Below, one piece after another: positions 1 through 8,222 of a DNA stretch of 64,000 bases. How positions within the stretch are numbered: the stretch's first letter is position 1; every line of letters begins with the position of its first letter. The notes under the pieces were generated by a model. The model had not been told where the DNA came from. It ran no database searches and was given only the letters and a program-made list of their open reading frames with translations. The translations under genes were made by a program, and so were the position numbers. The stretch is from Altererythrobacter sp. BO-6 (lineage in GTDB: Bacteria > Pseudomonadota > Alphaproteobacteria > Sphingomonadales > Sphingomonadaceae), in contig NZ_CP049259.1 in assembly GCF_011047315.1 (NCBI RefSeq), positions 868,001-932,000 of the forward strand, written 5' to 3'.

Positions 1-243
1 CTCCACTATATCACCCGCTGGAAGACCGCTGCGACGATCACGACTGACGACGAAGTGCTGCTGGAAGAGCTGTACAGCCTTGCCAAGCGTCTCGACGAGC
101 GGATGGACACGGTCGAGCGGCTGGTCGCCAGCGACGACCCGGGCTTCCAGCCCAAGCGCCTGCAGGAAAACCGCGAAACCGATAATCAGCAGCTGCGCGA
201 GCTCGAACAACTGATGGCCGAAAAGAAAGGAAGCGCACGATGA
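1..243 (+). CDS. pspB: Phage shock protein B, C-terminal part (5' end outside window)
   Basis: The reading frame is open from base 1 and ends at 243. The visible 80 residues start LHYITRWKTA and continue into an acidic, leucine-rich coiled coil (DEVLLEELYSLAKRLDERMD), which is the cytoplasmic part of PspB; the N-terminal membrane helix lies upstream of the window. PspB is an inner-membrane protein that works with PspC to sense envelope stress and release PspF from PspA. The stop overlaps the start of pspC by four bases (ATGA), so the two are translationally coupled. It is longer at the C-terminus than enterobacterial PspB, with an extra segment after residue DDPGF. A GTG at 55 is internal and is not the true start. 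Confidence 0.85.
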   Translation, partial: LHYITRWKTAATITTDDEVLLEELYSLAKRLDERMDTVERLVASDDPGFQPKRLQENRETDNQQLRELEQLMAEKKGSAR

Positions 244-617
244 ACAGCCCTCGCACAACGCTTTACCGCGACAAGCACAATGCCAAGCTGATGGGTGTGT
301 GTTCGGGGATCGCCGACTACACCGGTGTCGATGCACTTTGGGTTCGCCTGGGCTTTCTGATCCTGTTGTTCACGGTCGCCCCAATCCTGCTGCCTGCCTA
401 TTTCATTGCTGGAATGCTGCTGAGCAAGAAGCCGCCGCATCTCTATGTCGACAAGGACGAGCAGCAATATTGGCAGCGTGTCCGCCAGAGCCCCAAGCGC
501 ACCGCACGCGAAATCCGCGCCCGCTTTCGCGACGTCGACCGCCGCCTGGCCGAGGTCGAGCACTATTATGTCAGCAGCAACCCGCGCCTGACCGCTGAAA
601 TCGAGCGCCTGCGCTAA
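240..617 (+). CDS. pspC: PspC domain envelope-stress protein
   Basis: 125 aa. The N-terminal 65 residues are a PspC domain (LYRDKHNAKLMGVCSGIADY, then a GVDALWVRLGF-type segment and one long hydrophobic membrane helix ending near residue 60). It is expected to sit in the inner membrane with PspB as the sensor of the phage shock response. The cytoplasmic tail is charged and predicted coiled coil. It ends in a module (RLAEVEHYYVSS..LTAEIERLR) that resembles the ends of the five proteins encoded just downstream. The start overlaps pspB by four bases. The pairing with pspB makes the assignment firm; how the regulator PspF is arranged cannot be seen because it would lie upstream. Confidence 0.9.
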   Translation: MNSPRTTLYRDKHNAKLMGVCSGIADYTGVDALWVRLGFLILLFTVAPILLPAYFIAGMLLSKKPPHLYVDKDEQQYWQRVRQSPKRTAREIRARFRDVDRRLAEVEHYYVSSNPRLTAEIERLR

Positions 618-642
618 GGATACGCAAAGGGAGGATCACGCC

Positions 643-954
643 GTGGAAGAATTTATACCGATCTTCGCGATCATGATGGTTTTCGGCATTCCAATGCTGG
701 CCATCTGGACAAGCCACCAGCAGAAGATCGCCAAACTGCAGATCACCGCTACTGCAGAGAATACCGCTGAAAAGGCTGCGCAATATGCCAGCAAGATCCA
801 GCTGCTTGAGGACCGGGTGCAAGTGCTCGAGCGGATCGTCACCGACAAGGGCTATGACGTGGCGACGCAAATCGAGGCGTTGCGCGACCAGCGCCGGGTG
901 GATGACCAGGGCAGTGGTGTGCCGCTGACCATGAACAGCAAGGAGCGCGCGTGA
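643..954 (+). CDS. Small membrane/coiled-coil protein, first of five tandem PspB-like paralogues
   Basis: 103 aa with a GTG start. One N-terminal membrane helix (about residues 5-24, IFAIMMVFGIPMLAIW) is followed by a cytoplasmic coiled coil ending in LLEDRVQVLERIVTDKGYDV and IEALRDQ. That C-terminal motif recurs in the next four genes and, more weakly, in PspB and PspC. The gene follows pspC by 25 bases and overlaps the next gene, so it belongs to the psp operon. No enzymatic motif is present. By analogy with PspB it may be an inner-membrane envelope-stress component or a scaffold; this is inference from architecture and position only. An alternative is a DUF of unknown function specific to sphingomonads. 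Confidence 0.75.
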   Translation: MEEFIPIFAIMMVFGIPMLAIWTSHQQKIAKLQITATAENTAEKAAQYASKIQLLEDRVQVLERIVTDKGYDVATQIEALRDQRRVDDQGSGVPLTMNSKERA

Positions 955-1277
955 TGGATGCTGCAGCACTCTCGGTTCTTGCCCCGGTGATCGGCGGTGG
1001 GATGGTGGCTATGTCCATCGCATGGGTCGCCAACACGTGGATCAGGGTCAAGAACGGCTATCCGCTCGATGGCGCCTGGGGCCAGGCGGTCTACCCCAAG
1101 AAGAATGACGAAGCGATCGAGCGTGTCAAACTGCTGACTCAGGAAAACGCCCAACTGCGCGCCGAACTTGGGTCGATGAAGGACCGTTTGGCCAATGTGG
1201 AACGGATCGTCACAGACAGCGGCTATCACCTGACCCACGAAATCGAGCGACTGCGTGAAGAGAAGGGGGTCAACTGA
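954..1277 (+). CDS. Small membrane/coiled-coil protein, second of five tandem paralogues
   Basis: 107 aa from the ATG at 954, which overlaps the previous stop (TGATG); a GTG one codon earlier (951) is also possible. An N-terminal membrane helix (LAPVIGGGMVAMSIAWVANT) is followed by a short basic loop, then a coiled coil with the family motif MKDRLANVERIVTDSGYHL and EIERLREE. Compared with its neighbours it has an insert between helix and coil (residues about 28-50, YPLDGAWGQAVYPKK). It is translationally coupled on both sides. Function is unknown; it shares the helix-plus-coil layout of PspB. Confidence 0.72.
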   Translation: MDAAALSVLAPVIGGGMVAMSIAWVANTWIRVKNGYPLDGAWGQAVYPKKNDEAIERVKLLTQENAQLRAELGSMKDRLANVERIVTDSGYHLTHEIERLREEKGVN

Positions 1278-1591
1278 TGAATGTCGATCTGCTTCTCATT
1301 TTCGCTTTTGTCCTTACAGTTTGCCTGATCGTCTTCCCGTTCGCCTTTACCATTCACCGCCGTACGGTGGAGCATGAAGAACGCAAGCTGGAACTCAAGG
1401 CACGTATCGAGGAAGCCAAGGCCAGTCGTTCCAATGCCGACGTCGAGGCACATCGCAAGCTGGAAGAGCGGGTGCGCGTGCTTGAACGGATTGCTACCGA
1501 CAGCAACCACGCGCTTGCCAGCCAGATCGAGCAACTGCGCGACCTGCACGAAATGGATGCCATTTCGGAAAAGCGGGAGATTGCACGATGA
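1277..1591 (+). CDS. Small membrane/coiled-coil protein, third of five tandem paralogues
   Basis: 104 aa. A strongly hydrophobic helix at residues 4-25 is followed by a long charged coiled coil (EERKLELKARIEEAKASR) and the shared motif KLEERVRVLERIATDSNHAL with IEQLRDL. The start overlaps the previous stop and the stop overlaps the next start, so synthesis is tightly linked along the array. Like its neighbours it has no cysteines or histidines in a catalytic arrangement. A structural or regulatory role at the inner membrane is the only inference the sequence allows. Confidence 0.72.
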   Translation: MNVDLLLIFAFVLTVCLIVFPFAFTIHRRTVEHEERKLELKARIEEAKASRSNADVEAHRKLEERVRVLERIATDSNHALASQIEQLRDLHEMDAISEKREIAR

Positions 1592-1878
1592 GTTGGGCCT
1601 CGGCCGTCGTCCTCATCGTATTGATCACCGCAATTGCCGGCGTGATGCGCTCGCGCCATCGCGGTGGCCGCAGATTGCGCGATGGCGAGCAGGGCCAGTC
1701 TCACCTGCCAAGCGCACGCGAACAGCAGCTTGAGCGCGAAGTCGATGATTTGCGCGAACGCATCAAGGTGCTGGAACGGATCGCCACCGAAGGCAATACG
1801 ATCGAAGCACGCGAAACCCGGCGGATCGCCGAAGAAATCGAAAGCCTGCGTGACCAGCAGGGCCAACACGGCAATTAG
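1588..1878 (+). CDS. Small membrane/coiled-coil protein, fourth of five tandem paralogues
   Basis: 96 aa with a very short N-terminal membrane helix (SWASAVVLIVLITAIAGVM), a basic stop-transfer stretch (RSRHRGGRRLR) and a coiled coil containing LRERIKVLERIATEGN and AEEIESLRDQQ. The spacing between the two parts of the family motif is longer here (extra EARETRRI), which suggests divergence rather than recent copying. ATGA overlap with the previous gene. Function unknown. Confidence 0.72.
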   Translation: MSWASAVVLIVLITAIAGVMRSRHRGGRRLRDGEQGQSHLPSAREQQLEREVDDLRERIKVLERIATEGNTIEARETRRIAEEIESLRDQQGQHGN

Positions 1879-1907
1879 GTCACAGGTTCAAGGAGGACAT
1901 GAGGGAT

Positions 1908-2141
1908 ATGTTCGAACCGACATTGATTATCGCCGCCGCCTCGCTTGTCGGCCTTTGCGTGGTCGCGTTCGCGCTGCTCAAGGCGTGGCAAGGCTGGCTG
2001 GCGCTGAAGCAGCGTGAGCTTGACGCGGTCCCGCGCGAAATCGAAGGCGGCGTCAGCGTAGGCGCCGCCCGGATCGAGATCGCCGATCTCAAGGAACGTA
2101 TCAAAAAGCTCGAAGCGATCGCCAGCGGGGTGGATTTGTGA
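1908..2141 (+). CDS. Small membrane/coiled-coil protein, fifth of five tandem paralogues
   Basis: 77 aa from ATG 1908. An in-frame ATG at 1899 is only two bases from a strong AAGGAGG (1890-1896), too close for initiation, whereas 1908 is 11 bases away. It has an N-terminal membrane helix (LIIAAASLVGLCVVAFALL), an aromatic/basic linker (KAWQGWLALKQRE) and a shortened end of the family motif (IADLKERIKKLEAIAS). The final IExLR part found in its paralogues is missing. It has its own ribosome-binding site rather than an overlap, and closes the psp-like array before sufE. Confidence 0.68.
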   Translation: MFEPTLIIAAASLVGLCVVAFALLKAWQGWLALKQRELDAVPREIEGGVSVGAARIEIADLKERIKKLEAIASGVDL

Positions 2142-2166
2142 GCCAAAGCGCCTAGATGCGCACAGC

Positions 2167-2574
2167 ATGCGATCGCTCGAAGATATCTACGAAGAATATG
2201 AGTTCCTTGAGGGCGATGAACGCTATCGCCTGCTGATCGAGCTTGGGCGCGAGCTTGACCCGATGCCCGATGCGCTGAAAACCGATGCGACGCTGGTGCG
2301 CGGCTGCTCCGCCAGCGTATGGGTTTATCCCACGGAAGCGGACGGCAAGCTCCACTTCCTGGCAGACAGCAACGCCGCGATCACCAAGGGGATCGTCGCG
2401 CTGGTCATAGCAGCCGTGCAAGACAAGCCAGCGCGCGAAGTTGCCGCGCTCGATGTTACCGCAGCGCTTGAACCCTTCGATCTCAAAAGCCAACTCTCCT
2501 CCAACCGCACCCAGGGTGTGCCCAACATGATCGCGCTGGTCCGCGAACATGCCGCGCGGCTGGCCGATGCCTGA
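2167..2574 (+). CDS. sufE: SufE-family cysteine desulfurase accessory protein
   Basis: 135 aa, a normal length for SufE. SufE takes persulfide sulfur from the desulfurase SufS and hands it to the Fe-S scaffold. The sulfur-accepting cysteine is present at about residue 47 in the conserved context LVRGCSASVWV, and the downstream NRTQGVPNMIALVREHA segment is also typical. Soluble, cytosolic, no signal peptide. No sufS or sufBCD is nearby; in alphaproteobacteria sufE often stands alone. The BolA/Grx4 pair at 8.5-9.1 kb is another Fe-S trafficking module but is not in the same operon. Confidence 0.92.
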   Translation: MRSLEDIYEEYEFLEGDERYRLLIELGRELDPMPDALKTDATLVRGCSASVWVYPTEADGKLHFLADSNAAITKGIVALVIAAVQDKPAREVAALDVTAALEPFDLKSQLSSNRTQGVPNMIALVREHAARLADA

Positions 2575-2588
2575 GTGGAGCAGCTGAC

Positions 2589-2936
2589 ATGCGCCCGCTA
2601 TACGCGGCGGGGGGTATCATTTCCGTTGGGTTGGCGGCGATTGGCGCATTCTTGCCGATCATGCCCACAGTGCCGTTCCTGCTGGTGGCTGTGTTCTGTT
2701 TCGCGCGCAGCAATCCGGCGTGGGAGAAGAAGATCATGGACCACCCGCATTGGGGGCCGCAGGTGCGCGACTGGCGCGAGCGCCGCGCCATCAACCGCCG
2801 AGCAAAAACCATGGCGCTCGGTGCGATGAGCGCAGGCACTGTCTTCACATGGTATACGCTGGGCGATCCCTGGTACTGGATATCCATCGCAATCCTTGTC
2901 ATCGCCGGCGGATGGATCTGGACCCGCAATGAGTAG
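2589..2936 (+). CDS. YbaN/DUF454 family inner-membrane protein
   Basis: 115 aa, the usual size for DUF454. The diagnostic N-terminus is present: a glycine-rich membrane helix (GGIISVGLAAIGAFLPIMPT) followed by VPFLLVAVFCFARSNP and a HPHWGPQVRDWRERRAI loop, then two C-terminal helices. It is an integral membrane protein of unknown biochemical role. The start is 14 bases after sufE and the stop overlaps the start of bciA by eight bases, so sufE-ybaN-bciA may be cotranscribed. Confidence 0.85.
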   Translation: MRPLYAAGGIISVGLAAIGAFLPIMPTVPFLLVAVFCFARSNPAWEKKIMDHPHWGPQVRDWRERRAINRRAKTMALGAMSAGTVFTWYTLGDPWYWISIAILVIAGGWIWTRNE

Positions 2937-3867
2937 GCGCGTCCTGCTGTTCGGCGCGACCGGCACGATCGGCCGGGCCGTGGCGCATGCTTTGGCCGAA
3001 GCGGGGTTCGAACCGGTCTGCGTGGTGCGCTCCGGAGCCGAGAATTGCCCGGAGCTTGCGGGCTACATTTGCCAGACGGCGGACGTTTCATCGGTTGATT
3101 CCGTGCGGGAAAACGCATTTTCGGGTGACCCGTTTCACGCGGTCATCTCCTGCCTCGCCTCGCGCAGCGGCACTCCGCGCGATGCCCGGGCAATCGATTA
3201 TCAGGCGAACAGCAACATCCTTTCCGCAGCCAAATCGGCGGGCGTGCCGCAGATGATCCTGCTTTCCGCCATCTGCGTGCAGAAGCCGCGCCTTGCATTC
3301 CAGCGGGCCAAGCTGGCGTTCGAGCGGGAACTGATCGATCCCGGCCTGACCTGGTCGGTCGTGCGCCCGACCGCCTTCTTCAAGTCGCTCTCAGGTCAGG
3401 TGGAACGGGTAAGGCAAGGCAAACCGTTCCTGCTGTTCGGCAATGGCGAGATAACCCGCTGCAAGCCGATCAGCGATACCGATCTGGCGCGCTACATTGT
3501 AAGCTGCATCGACGATCCACAGTGCCACAACCGGATCCTGCCGATTGGCGGACCCGGGCCAGCGATCACGCCGCTGGAGCAGGGCGCAAAGCTGTTCGAA
3601 TTGACTGGCCAGCCGCCGCGCTACCGGCGCGTTCCCCCGGCCCTGCTAGATGTGATTATCGCCGCGCTAGGCGTCGTGGGCAGGTTTTCGCAATCCGTTG
3701 CCGACAAGGCGGAATATGCACGGATCGGGCGCTACTATGCGACCGAGAGCATGCTGGTGTGGGACGAAACTGCCGGGCGTTATGACGAAGCGGCCACACC
3801 CGAAGCCGGCAGCGAGACGCTATTCGATCACTATACGCAATTGGTCGAAGAGTCGCCCGAGCGCTAA
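2929..3867 (+). CDS. bciA: Divinyl chlorophyllide a 8-vinyl-reductase (BciA type)
   Basis: 312 aa. It reduces the 8-vinyl group of divinyl (proto)chlorophyllide with NADPH during (bacterio)chlorophyll synthesis. It is an atypical short-chain dehydrogenase: the Rossmann motif LFGATGTIGRAVA is at residues 6-18. The segments SCLASRSGTPRDA, LLSAICVQKPRLAFQRAKL, VVRPTAFFKSLSGQVE, CKPISDTDLARYI and ILPIGGPGPAITPLEQG match the plant DVR / bacterial BciA signature very closely, and AEYARIGRYYATESML is typical of its C-terminus. A generic NAD(P)-binding protein would not share these. No other bch gene is in the window, so whether the organism makes bacteriochlorophyll cannot be told here. Convergent with crtZ. 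Confidence 0.92.
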   Translation: MSRRVLLFGATGTIGRAVAHALAEAGFEPVCVVRSGAENCPELAGYICQTADVSSVDSVRENAFSGDPFHAVISCLASRSGTPRDARAIDYQANSNILSAAKSAGVPQMILLSAICVQKPRLAFQRAKLAFERELIDPGLTWSVVRPTAFFKSLSGQVERVRQGKPFLLFGNGEITRCKPISDTDLARYIVSCIDDPQCHNRILPIGGPGPAITPLEQGAKLFELTGQPPRYRRVPPALLDVIIAALGVVGRFSQSVADKAEYARIGRYYATESMLVWDETAGRYDEAATPEAGSETLFDHYTQLVEESPER

Positions 3868-3873
3868 CGTGCC

Positions 3874-4392
3874 CTAGCCGAGATCGGCCGAACGCACGAC
3901 GGCGATGCCCGCCTCGCGCTGCTGCTTCAATTCCGCCTTCAGCCTGGCCGGATCGCGCGCAAACAGAAAGCCGAAGCTTACCCCGCCCTCCTTGCCGATC
4001 GTGGCATGGTGGAGCTTGTGCGCCTGCACGAGCCGCTTGGCATAGCCGCGCTTGGGCACCCAGCGGAAATAACGCTGATGTACCAGCCCGTCATGGATCA
4101 GCGTGTAGATGATCCCGTAGCCAAGGATGCCCACGCCAATCCAGGTGGCCGGCAACCATGCCGCCTCGCCAGCGACCAGCGGACTGCCCCACATGAACAT
4201 CGAAATGCTCATTACCGCGCCAACCACGCCGTAAAGATCGTTCTTCTCGAAAGTCTTGTCGTGCGGCTCATGGTGGTCGCGATGCCAAGCCCAGCCAAAG
4301 CCGTGCATGATGTATTTGTGGCTCGACCAGGCGACGAATTCCATCGCCAGGATGGTGGCGACAACAATCAAGAGAGGAATAGCGATTTCCAT
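3874..4392 (-). CDS. crtZ: Beta-carotene hydroxylase (CrtZ type)
   Basis: 172 aa from the ATG at 4392, which places a membrane helix at the N-terminus (EIAIPLLIVVATILAMEFVA). It adds hydroxyl groups to the beta-ionone rings of carotenoids to give zeaxanthin. All histidine clusters of the di-iron fatty-acid-hydroxylase superfamily are present: HKYIMH, HRDHH, HDGLVH and HKLHH. Between the clusters lie further membrane segments. It is 20 bases downstream of the thioesterase gene and probably cotranscribed with it. An upstream in-frame ATG (4491) would add an implausible basic leader and overlap the thioesterase gene. Yellow xanthophylls fit a sphingomonad. Confidence 0.93.
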   Translation of the reverse strand: MEIAIPLLIVVATILAMEFVAWSSHKYIMHGFGWAWHRDHHEPHDKTFEKNDLYGVVGAVMSISMFMWGSPLVAGEAAWLPATWIGVGILGYGIIYTLIHDGLVHQRYFRWVPKRGYAKRLVQAHKLHHATIGKEGGVSFGFLFARDPARLKAELKQQREAGIAVVRSADLG

Positions 4393-4412
4393 ACTCCAGT
4401 GGATATAGGCGA

Positions 4413-4811
4413 TTATGCTTCGGGGAAAAAGAACCCGCGCAAATGCTCGCCGATCTTGGCGGGGCGCAATGTCTGCGCATCGATGCAGCACCAGCTCGAT
4501 TTGACTTCGGCCAGAACTTCCTCGCCGCGCCGGATCACCGTATGATAAAATGCACGTGCGCCCTGGAAATGTTCGAGCACGGTTTGCGCAATCACATCGT
4601 CTTCAAGGAACGCCGGCTTGCGATAGGTGATTTCGTGCTTCAGCGCGACCCAGGCCTTGCTCGCGACGTCGTCGGCCGGTGCCAGCTTGCGCCAGTGGGC
4701 CAGCACTGCATCCTGCACCCAAATAAGATAGCGCGCGTTGTTCACATGCCCCATGAAATCGATATCTTCGGGCAGAACTTTGATCGGAAAGGCAAAAGGC
4801 GTTGCTGACAT
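4413..4811 (-). CDS. Acyl-CoA thioesterase, hotdog fold (4HBT/YbgC-like)
   Basis: 132 aa, the length of a single hotdog domain. The N-terminal DIDFMGHVNNARYLIWVQDA is the 4-hydroxybenzoyl-CoA thioesterase/YbgC signature: the Asp and the HVNN segment form the active-site region at the start of the central helix. Substrate is unknown; candidates are short or medium acyl-CoAs. It is the first gene of a two-gene unit with crtZ, which is a common neighbour arrangement but does not prove a link to carotenoid synthesis. Confidence 0.85.
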   Translation of the reverse strand: MSATPFAFPIKVLPEDIDFMGHVNNARYLIWVQDAVLAHWRKLAPADDVASKAWVALKHEITYRKPAFLEDDVIAQTVLEHFQGARAFYHTVIRRGEEVLAEVKSSWCCIDAQTLRPAKIGEHLRGFFFPEA

Positions 4812-4931
4812 GGGTGTCAGTTAGACATGAAAATCTTTCCTTTCCATGACTATCGATTTCTTGGACCCTAATCGCCTTGCCAGTGTTGCTTCTGTGCCGC
4901 TAATCGACCCGCACAAGGGAACAGGAAAGCC

Positions 4932-6362
4932 ATGGCCAGCAAACCGCGCACACTCTACGAAAAGATCTGGGACGCCCATGTTGTGGAGACCCGCGATGAC
5001 GGGACTTCGCTGATCTATATCGATCGCCACCTCGTCCATGAAGTGACCAGCCCGCAGGCCTTCGAGGCACTGCGCCTTGCCGGGCGCAAGGTCCGCCGCC
5101 CTGACCTGACGCTGGCCGTGCCCGATCACAACCTGCCCACCACCGCTCGCCTCGACGCCAGTGGCAATCGCATTCCGATCGCGGACCCGCAAAGCGCGCA
5201 GCAGCTGGCCGCACTTGAGGCCAACGCTCCCGCATTCGGCATCCGCTATATCGACGCGACCGCCGCGGCGCAGGGGATTGTCCATGTGGTGGGCCCTGAA
5301 CAGGGATTCTCGCTGCCGGGCACGACTATCGTCTGCGGCGATTTGCACACCGCCAGCCATGGCGGGATCGGCGCGCTCGCATTCGGTCTTGGCACGAGCG
5401 AGGTCGAGCACGTCCTGGCGACCCAAACATTGCTGTTGAAGCAATCGAAATCGATGGAAGTGCGGGTCACAGGCGAGCTTGGCCCGGGCGTCACTGCGAA
5501 GGACCTGATCCTGCACATTATTGGCACGATCGGCACCGCTGGCGGCACCGGCCACGTAATCGAATACCGTGGCCGCGTGTTTGAAGCAATGAGCGTCGAA
5601 GAACGGCTGACGGTCTGCAACATGAGCATCGAGGCAGGCGCGCGCGCAGGCCTGATCGCATCTGACGAAACCGTGTTCCGCTACCTGAAAGGGCGCCCGC
5701 TCGCACCCAAGGGGGCGGAATGGGATGCAGCCCTGGCCTATTGGAAGACCCTGCATAGCGACGAAGGCGCGGTGTTCGACAAAACGGTCACTATCGATGC
5801 CAGCGCGGTCGAACCGACGGTGACATGGGGTACCAGCCCGGAAGACACAGTCGCGATCGGTGGCGTGGTGCCCGATCCGGCGAGTTTCGCCGACCCCTCG
5901 AAACAGGCCGCGGCCAAGAAAAGCCTTGAATACATGGGGCTCACTCCCGGCCAGCGGGTCCAGGACATCACGGTCGAGAATATCTTCATCGGCAGCTGCA
6001 CCAACAGCCGGATCGAGGATCTGCGCGCCGCCGCAGCAGTGCTGAAAGGCCGCAAGAAGGCGGGTAACGTTAAGTGGGCGATCGTCGTGCCCGGCTCCGG
6101 CCTTGTGAAGGCGCAGGCCGAGGAAGAAGGGCTGGACCAAATCTTCCTGGAGGCCGGGTTCGAATGGCGCGAGCCGGGCTGCTCGGCCTGCCTCGGCATG
6201 AACCCTGACAAGGTGCCGCCGGGCGAACGCTGCGCATCGACCAGCAACCGCAACTTCGTGGGGCGGCAGGGCCCCGGCGCACGCACCCACCTTGTGTCGC
6301 CTGCGATGGCTGCTGCCGCTGCTGTCACGGGACACCTCGCTGACGTGCGTCGACTCACCTGA
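4932..6362 (+). CDS. leuC: 3-isopropylmalate dehydratase large subunit
   Basis: 476 aa, standard for LeuC. With LeuD it isomerises 2- to 3-isopropylmalate in leucine biosynthesis through an aconitase-type 4Fe-4S cluster. The N-terminus [12 protein letters not shown] and the segments [21 protein letters not shown] and [14 protein letters not shown] are diagnostic. Cluster cysteines are visible in GSCTNSR (about residue 355) and as CSAC (about residues 417-420). The C-terminal [16 protein letters not shown] is also conserved. The start has an AGGAAA ribosome-binding site seven bases upstream. It leads a leuC - small ORF - leuD - quinone reductase operon. Confidence 0.96.
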   Translation: MASKPRTLYEKIWDAHVVETRDDGTSLIYIDRHLVHEVTSPQAFEALRLAGRKVRRPDLTLAVPDHNLPTTARLDASGNRIPIADPQSAQQLAALEANAPAFGIRYIDATAAAQGIVHVVGPEQGFSLPGTTIVCGDLHTASHGGIGALAFGLGTSEVEHVLATQTLLLKQSKSMEVRVTGELGPGVTAKDLILHIIGTIGTAGGTGHVIEYRGRVFEAMSVEERLTVCNMSIEAGARAGLIASDETVFRYLKGRPLAPKGAEWDAALAYWKTLHSDEGAVFDKTVTIDASAVEPTVTWGTSPEDTVAIGGVVPDPASFADPSKQAAAKKSLEYMGLTPGQRVQDITVENIFIGSCTNSRIEDLRAAAAVLKGRKKAGNVKWAIVVPGSGLVKAQAEEEGLDQIFLEAGFEWREPGCSACLGMNPDKVPPGERCASTSNRNFVGRQGPGARTHLVSPAMAAAAAVTGHLADVRRLT

Positions 6363-6404
6363 TCCGGCCTTGCCCCTGTCCCCCGCGAACACCATAGAGA
6401 TAAC

Positions 6405-6557
6405 ATGACCAAATCGAACAAGACCAAGGCCGCCATCGGCGCTGCAGCAATCGGTTCCGCCGCGATTGCTGCGGCTCTGCTTTATGCCAACAAGCGCAAG
6501 AAGAAGGACGAGCCGCAGCCGGTCGTCCCTTCGGGCGAGAAGCCGGAGACTGATTGA
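6405..6557 (+). CDS. 50-aa small membrane protein between leuC and leuD
   Basis: The ATG at 6405 opens a 50-codon frame ending at 6557, where its TGA overlaps the ATG of leuD. The predicted protein has a basic N-terminus (TKSNKTK), an alanine-rich hydrophobic stretch ([20 protein letters not shown], about residues 9-28), a KRKKK stop-transfer cluster and a proline/charge-rich tail. This reads as a single-pass membrane microprotein. Overlap with leuD supports real translation. Similar short ORFs in sphingomonads are sometimes labelled 'isopropylmalate isomerase', which the sequence does not support. Function unknown. Confidence 0.7.
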   Translation: MTKSNKTKAAIGAAAIGSAAIAAALLYANKRKKKDEPQPVVPSGEKPETD

Positions 6558-7159
6558 TGAAGCCTGTTCGTGAAGTGCATGGCCGCGCCTATCCGTTCGG
6601 CGCGAAGAACGTCGATACCGATGTGATCATCTCCGCCGAATGGCTCAAGACGATCACGCGCGAGGGTCTGGGCCGCGGCGCTTTTGAAAGTGTCCGCGCG
6701 CAGGAAGGCAATGTCTTTGACGATCCACGCTATTCCGGCTCGCCGATCCTCATCGCGGGCGACAATTTCGGGTGCGGATCGAGCCGCGAACATGCGGCAT
6801 GGGCGCTGGGTGACATGGGCGTGAAAGCGGTGATCGCCCCCAGCTTCTCCGACATATTTTCCGGCAACGCCTTCAAGAACGGCATCCTCACTGTCGCTTT
6901 GCCGCAGGAAGCCGTCAACCGGCTGCTTCAAGTGGCAGAGAGTGACGAGATCACCATCGACCTTGAAAGCCAGACGGTGACCACGCCGTTCCAGGATCGC
7001 TTCACTTTCGAAATCGATCCTTTTCGTAAACATTGCCTGCTGAACGGGCTCGACGAAATCGGCCTCACGCTGGCACGCGACGAAGCGATTGGCGCCTTCG
7101 AGCAACGCCGCAGCGCTGCCATGCCGTGGATCGAGCGAGGGACGGAGATTGCCGCATGA
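6557..7159 (+). CDS. leuD: 3-isopropylmalate dehydratase small subunit
   Basis: 200 aa, normal for LeuD, which supplies the swivelling domain of isopropylmalate isomerase. Signature segments are [15 protein letters not shown] near the N-terminus, [21 protein letters not shown] (active-site loop, about residues 69-90) and [18 protein letters not shown]. The ATG at 6557 overlaps the stop of the 50-aa ORF, so translation is coupled. Its own stop overlaps the next gene (ATGA at 7156-7159). Confidence 0.96.
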   Translation: MKPVREVHGRAYPFGAKNVDTDVIISAEWLKTITREGLGRGAFESVRAQEGNVFDDPRYSGSPILIAGDNFGCGSSREHAAWALGDMGVKAVIAPSFSDIFSGNAFKNGILTVALPQEAVNRLLQVAESDEITIDLESQTVTTPFQDRFTFEIDPFRKHCLLNGLDEIGLTLARDEAIGAFEQRRSAAMPWIERGTEIAA

Positions 7160-8154
7160 AAGCCCTGCGTAGCCACACTGTTGGCGGCCCTGAAACGCTG
7201 ACGCTCGACGAAATCGACGTACCGGTTCCAGGCAAGGGCGAAGTGCTGGTCGATGTCAAAGCCTGCGCAATCAACTTCCCCGATACGCTGATCATCCGTG
7301 ACCTTTACCAGTTCAAGCCGCCCCGCCCCTTTGCGCCCGGCGGCGAAATCGCGGGTGTGATCGAAGCGGTCGGTGAAGGCGTCGAAGGCTTCAAGGTCGG
7401 GGACAAGATCATGGCCGGGATCGGCAATGGCGGCCTCGCTGAAAAGGTGATCGTCCCGGCAGGGCGGATGTTCCCGATCCCTGACGGGGTGCCGTTCGAG
7501 AAGGCCGCAAGCCTGCTGATGACTTATGGCACCACGATCCATGGCCTGAAGGATCGCGGGCATATCAAGGCGGGTGACACGGTGCTCGTGCTGGGCGCAG
7601 CAGGCGGGGTTGGCCTGTCGGCTGTCGAACTGGCCAAGGCTTTCGGTGCGCGGGTTGTCGCCGCTGTCTCTAGCGAGGAAAAAGGCGAGATCGCGCGACA
7701 GGCGGGCGCCGACGAGGTCGTGATTTATCCCAGGGAAGCGATGGACAAGGAAGCGTCCAAAGAGCTTGCCAATGCCTTCAAGGCAGCCTGCGGCCCCGAA
7801 GGCGCCAACATCGTCTATGACATTGTCGGTGGGCAATATTCCGAACCCGCGCTGCGTGCGATCGCGTGGGAAGGCAAGTTCCTGGTGGTGGGTTTCCCCG
7901 CCGGGATTGCCAAGATGCCGCTCAACCTGACCCTGCTCAAAAGCTGCGACATTGCCGGCGTGTTCTGGGGCGCCTTTACCGCGCGCGAGCCGGTCAAGTT
8001 CCGCCAGCAGGTTGAAGAGCTGTTCCAGTTGATGAAGGACGGCAAGATCGATCCGCTTGTCTCGGAGACGTTCCCGCTCGAGCGGGGCGGCGAGGCGATC
8101 GCCAAGCTGGAAAGCCGGCAGGCCGTGGGCAAGCTGGTCGTCACGATGGACTGA
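7156..8154 (+). CDS. NADPH:quinone oxidoreductase family (MDR superfamily) enzyme
   Basis: 332 aa, zinc-free medium-chain dehydrogenase/reductase of the quinone-reductase group. The N-terminal GroES-like domain (residues 1-130) contains [21 protein letters not shown] and [17 protein letters not shown]; the Rossmann domain has [20 protein letters not shown] (about residues 143-162). It likely reduces quinones or activated alkenes with NADPH. It overlaps leuD by four bases, yet there is no biochemical reason to tie it to leucine synthesis. The true substrate is not predictable from the sequence. Confidence 0.88.
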   Translation: MKALRSHTVGGPETLTLDEIDVPVPGKGEVLVDVKACAINFPDTLIIRDLYQFKPPRPFAPGGEIAGVIEAVGEGVEGFKVGDKIMAGIGNGGLAEKVIVPAGRMFPIPDGVPFEKAASLLMTYGTTIHGLKDRGHIKAGDTVLVLGAAGGVGLSAVELAKAFGARVVAAVSSEEKGEIARQAGADEVVIYPREAMDKEASKELANAFKAACGPEGANIVYDIVGGQYSEPALRAIAWEGKFLVVGFPAGIAKMPLNLTLLKSCDIAGVFWGAFTAREPVKFRQQVEELFQLMKDGKIDPLVSETFPLERGGEAIAKLESRQAVGKLVVTMD

Positions 8155-8222
8155 CGCGGCTTGCCGCACGCGCAAGGCAATCCTATTTCCACTACGACTC
8201 ACATCCCGAGGGGACCGTATCA

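Noticed and set aside
38-563. Long reverse-strand frames opposite pspB and pspC
   Set aside because: Arg/Pro-rich shadow translations of GC-rich DNA; the forward frames carry recognisable Psp domains.
4821-6436. Reverse frames of up to 524 codons across leuC
   Set aside because: Antisense shadows of a clear LeuC; no motif and implausible composition.
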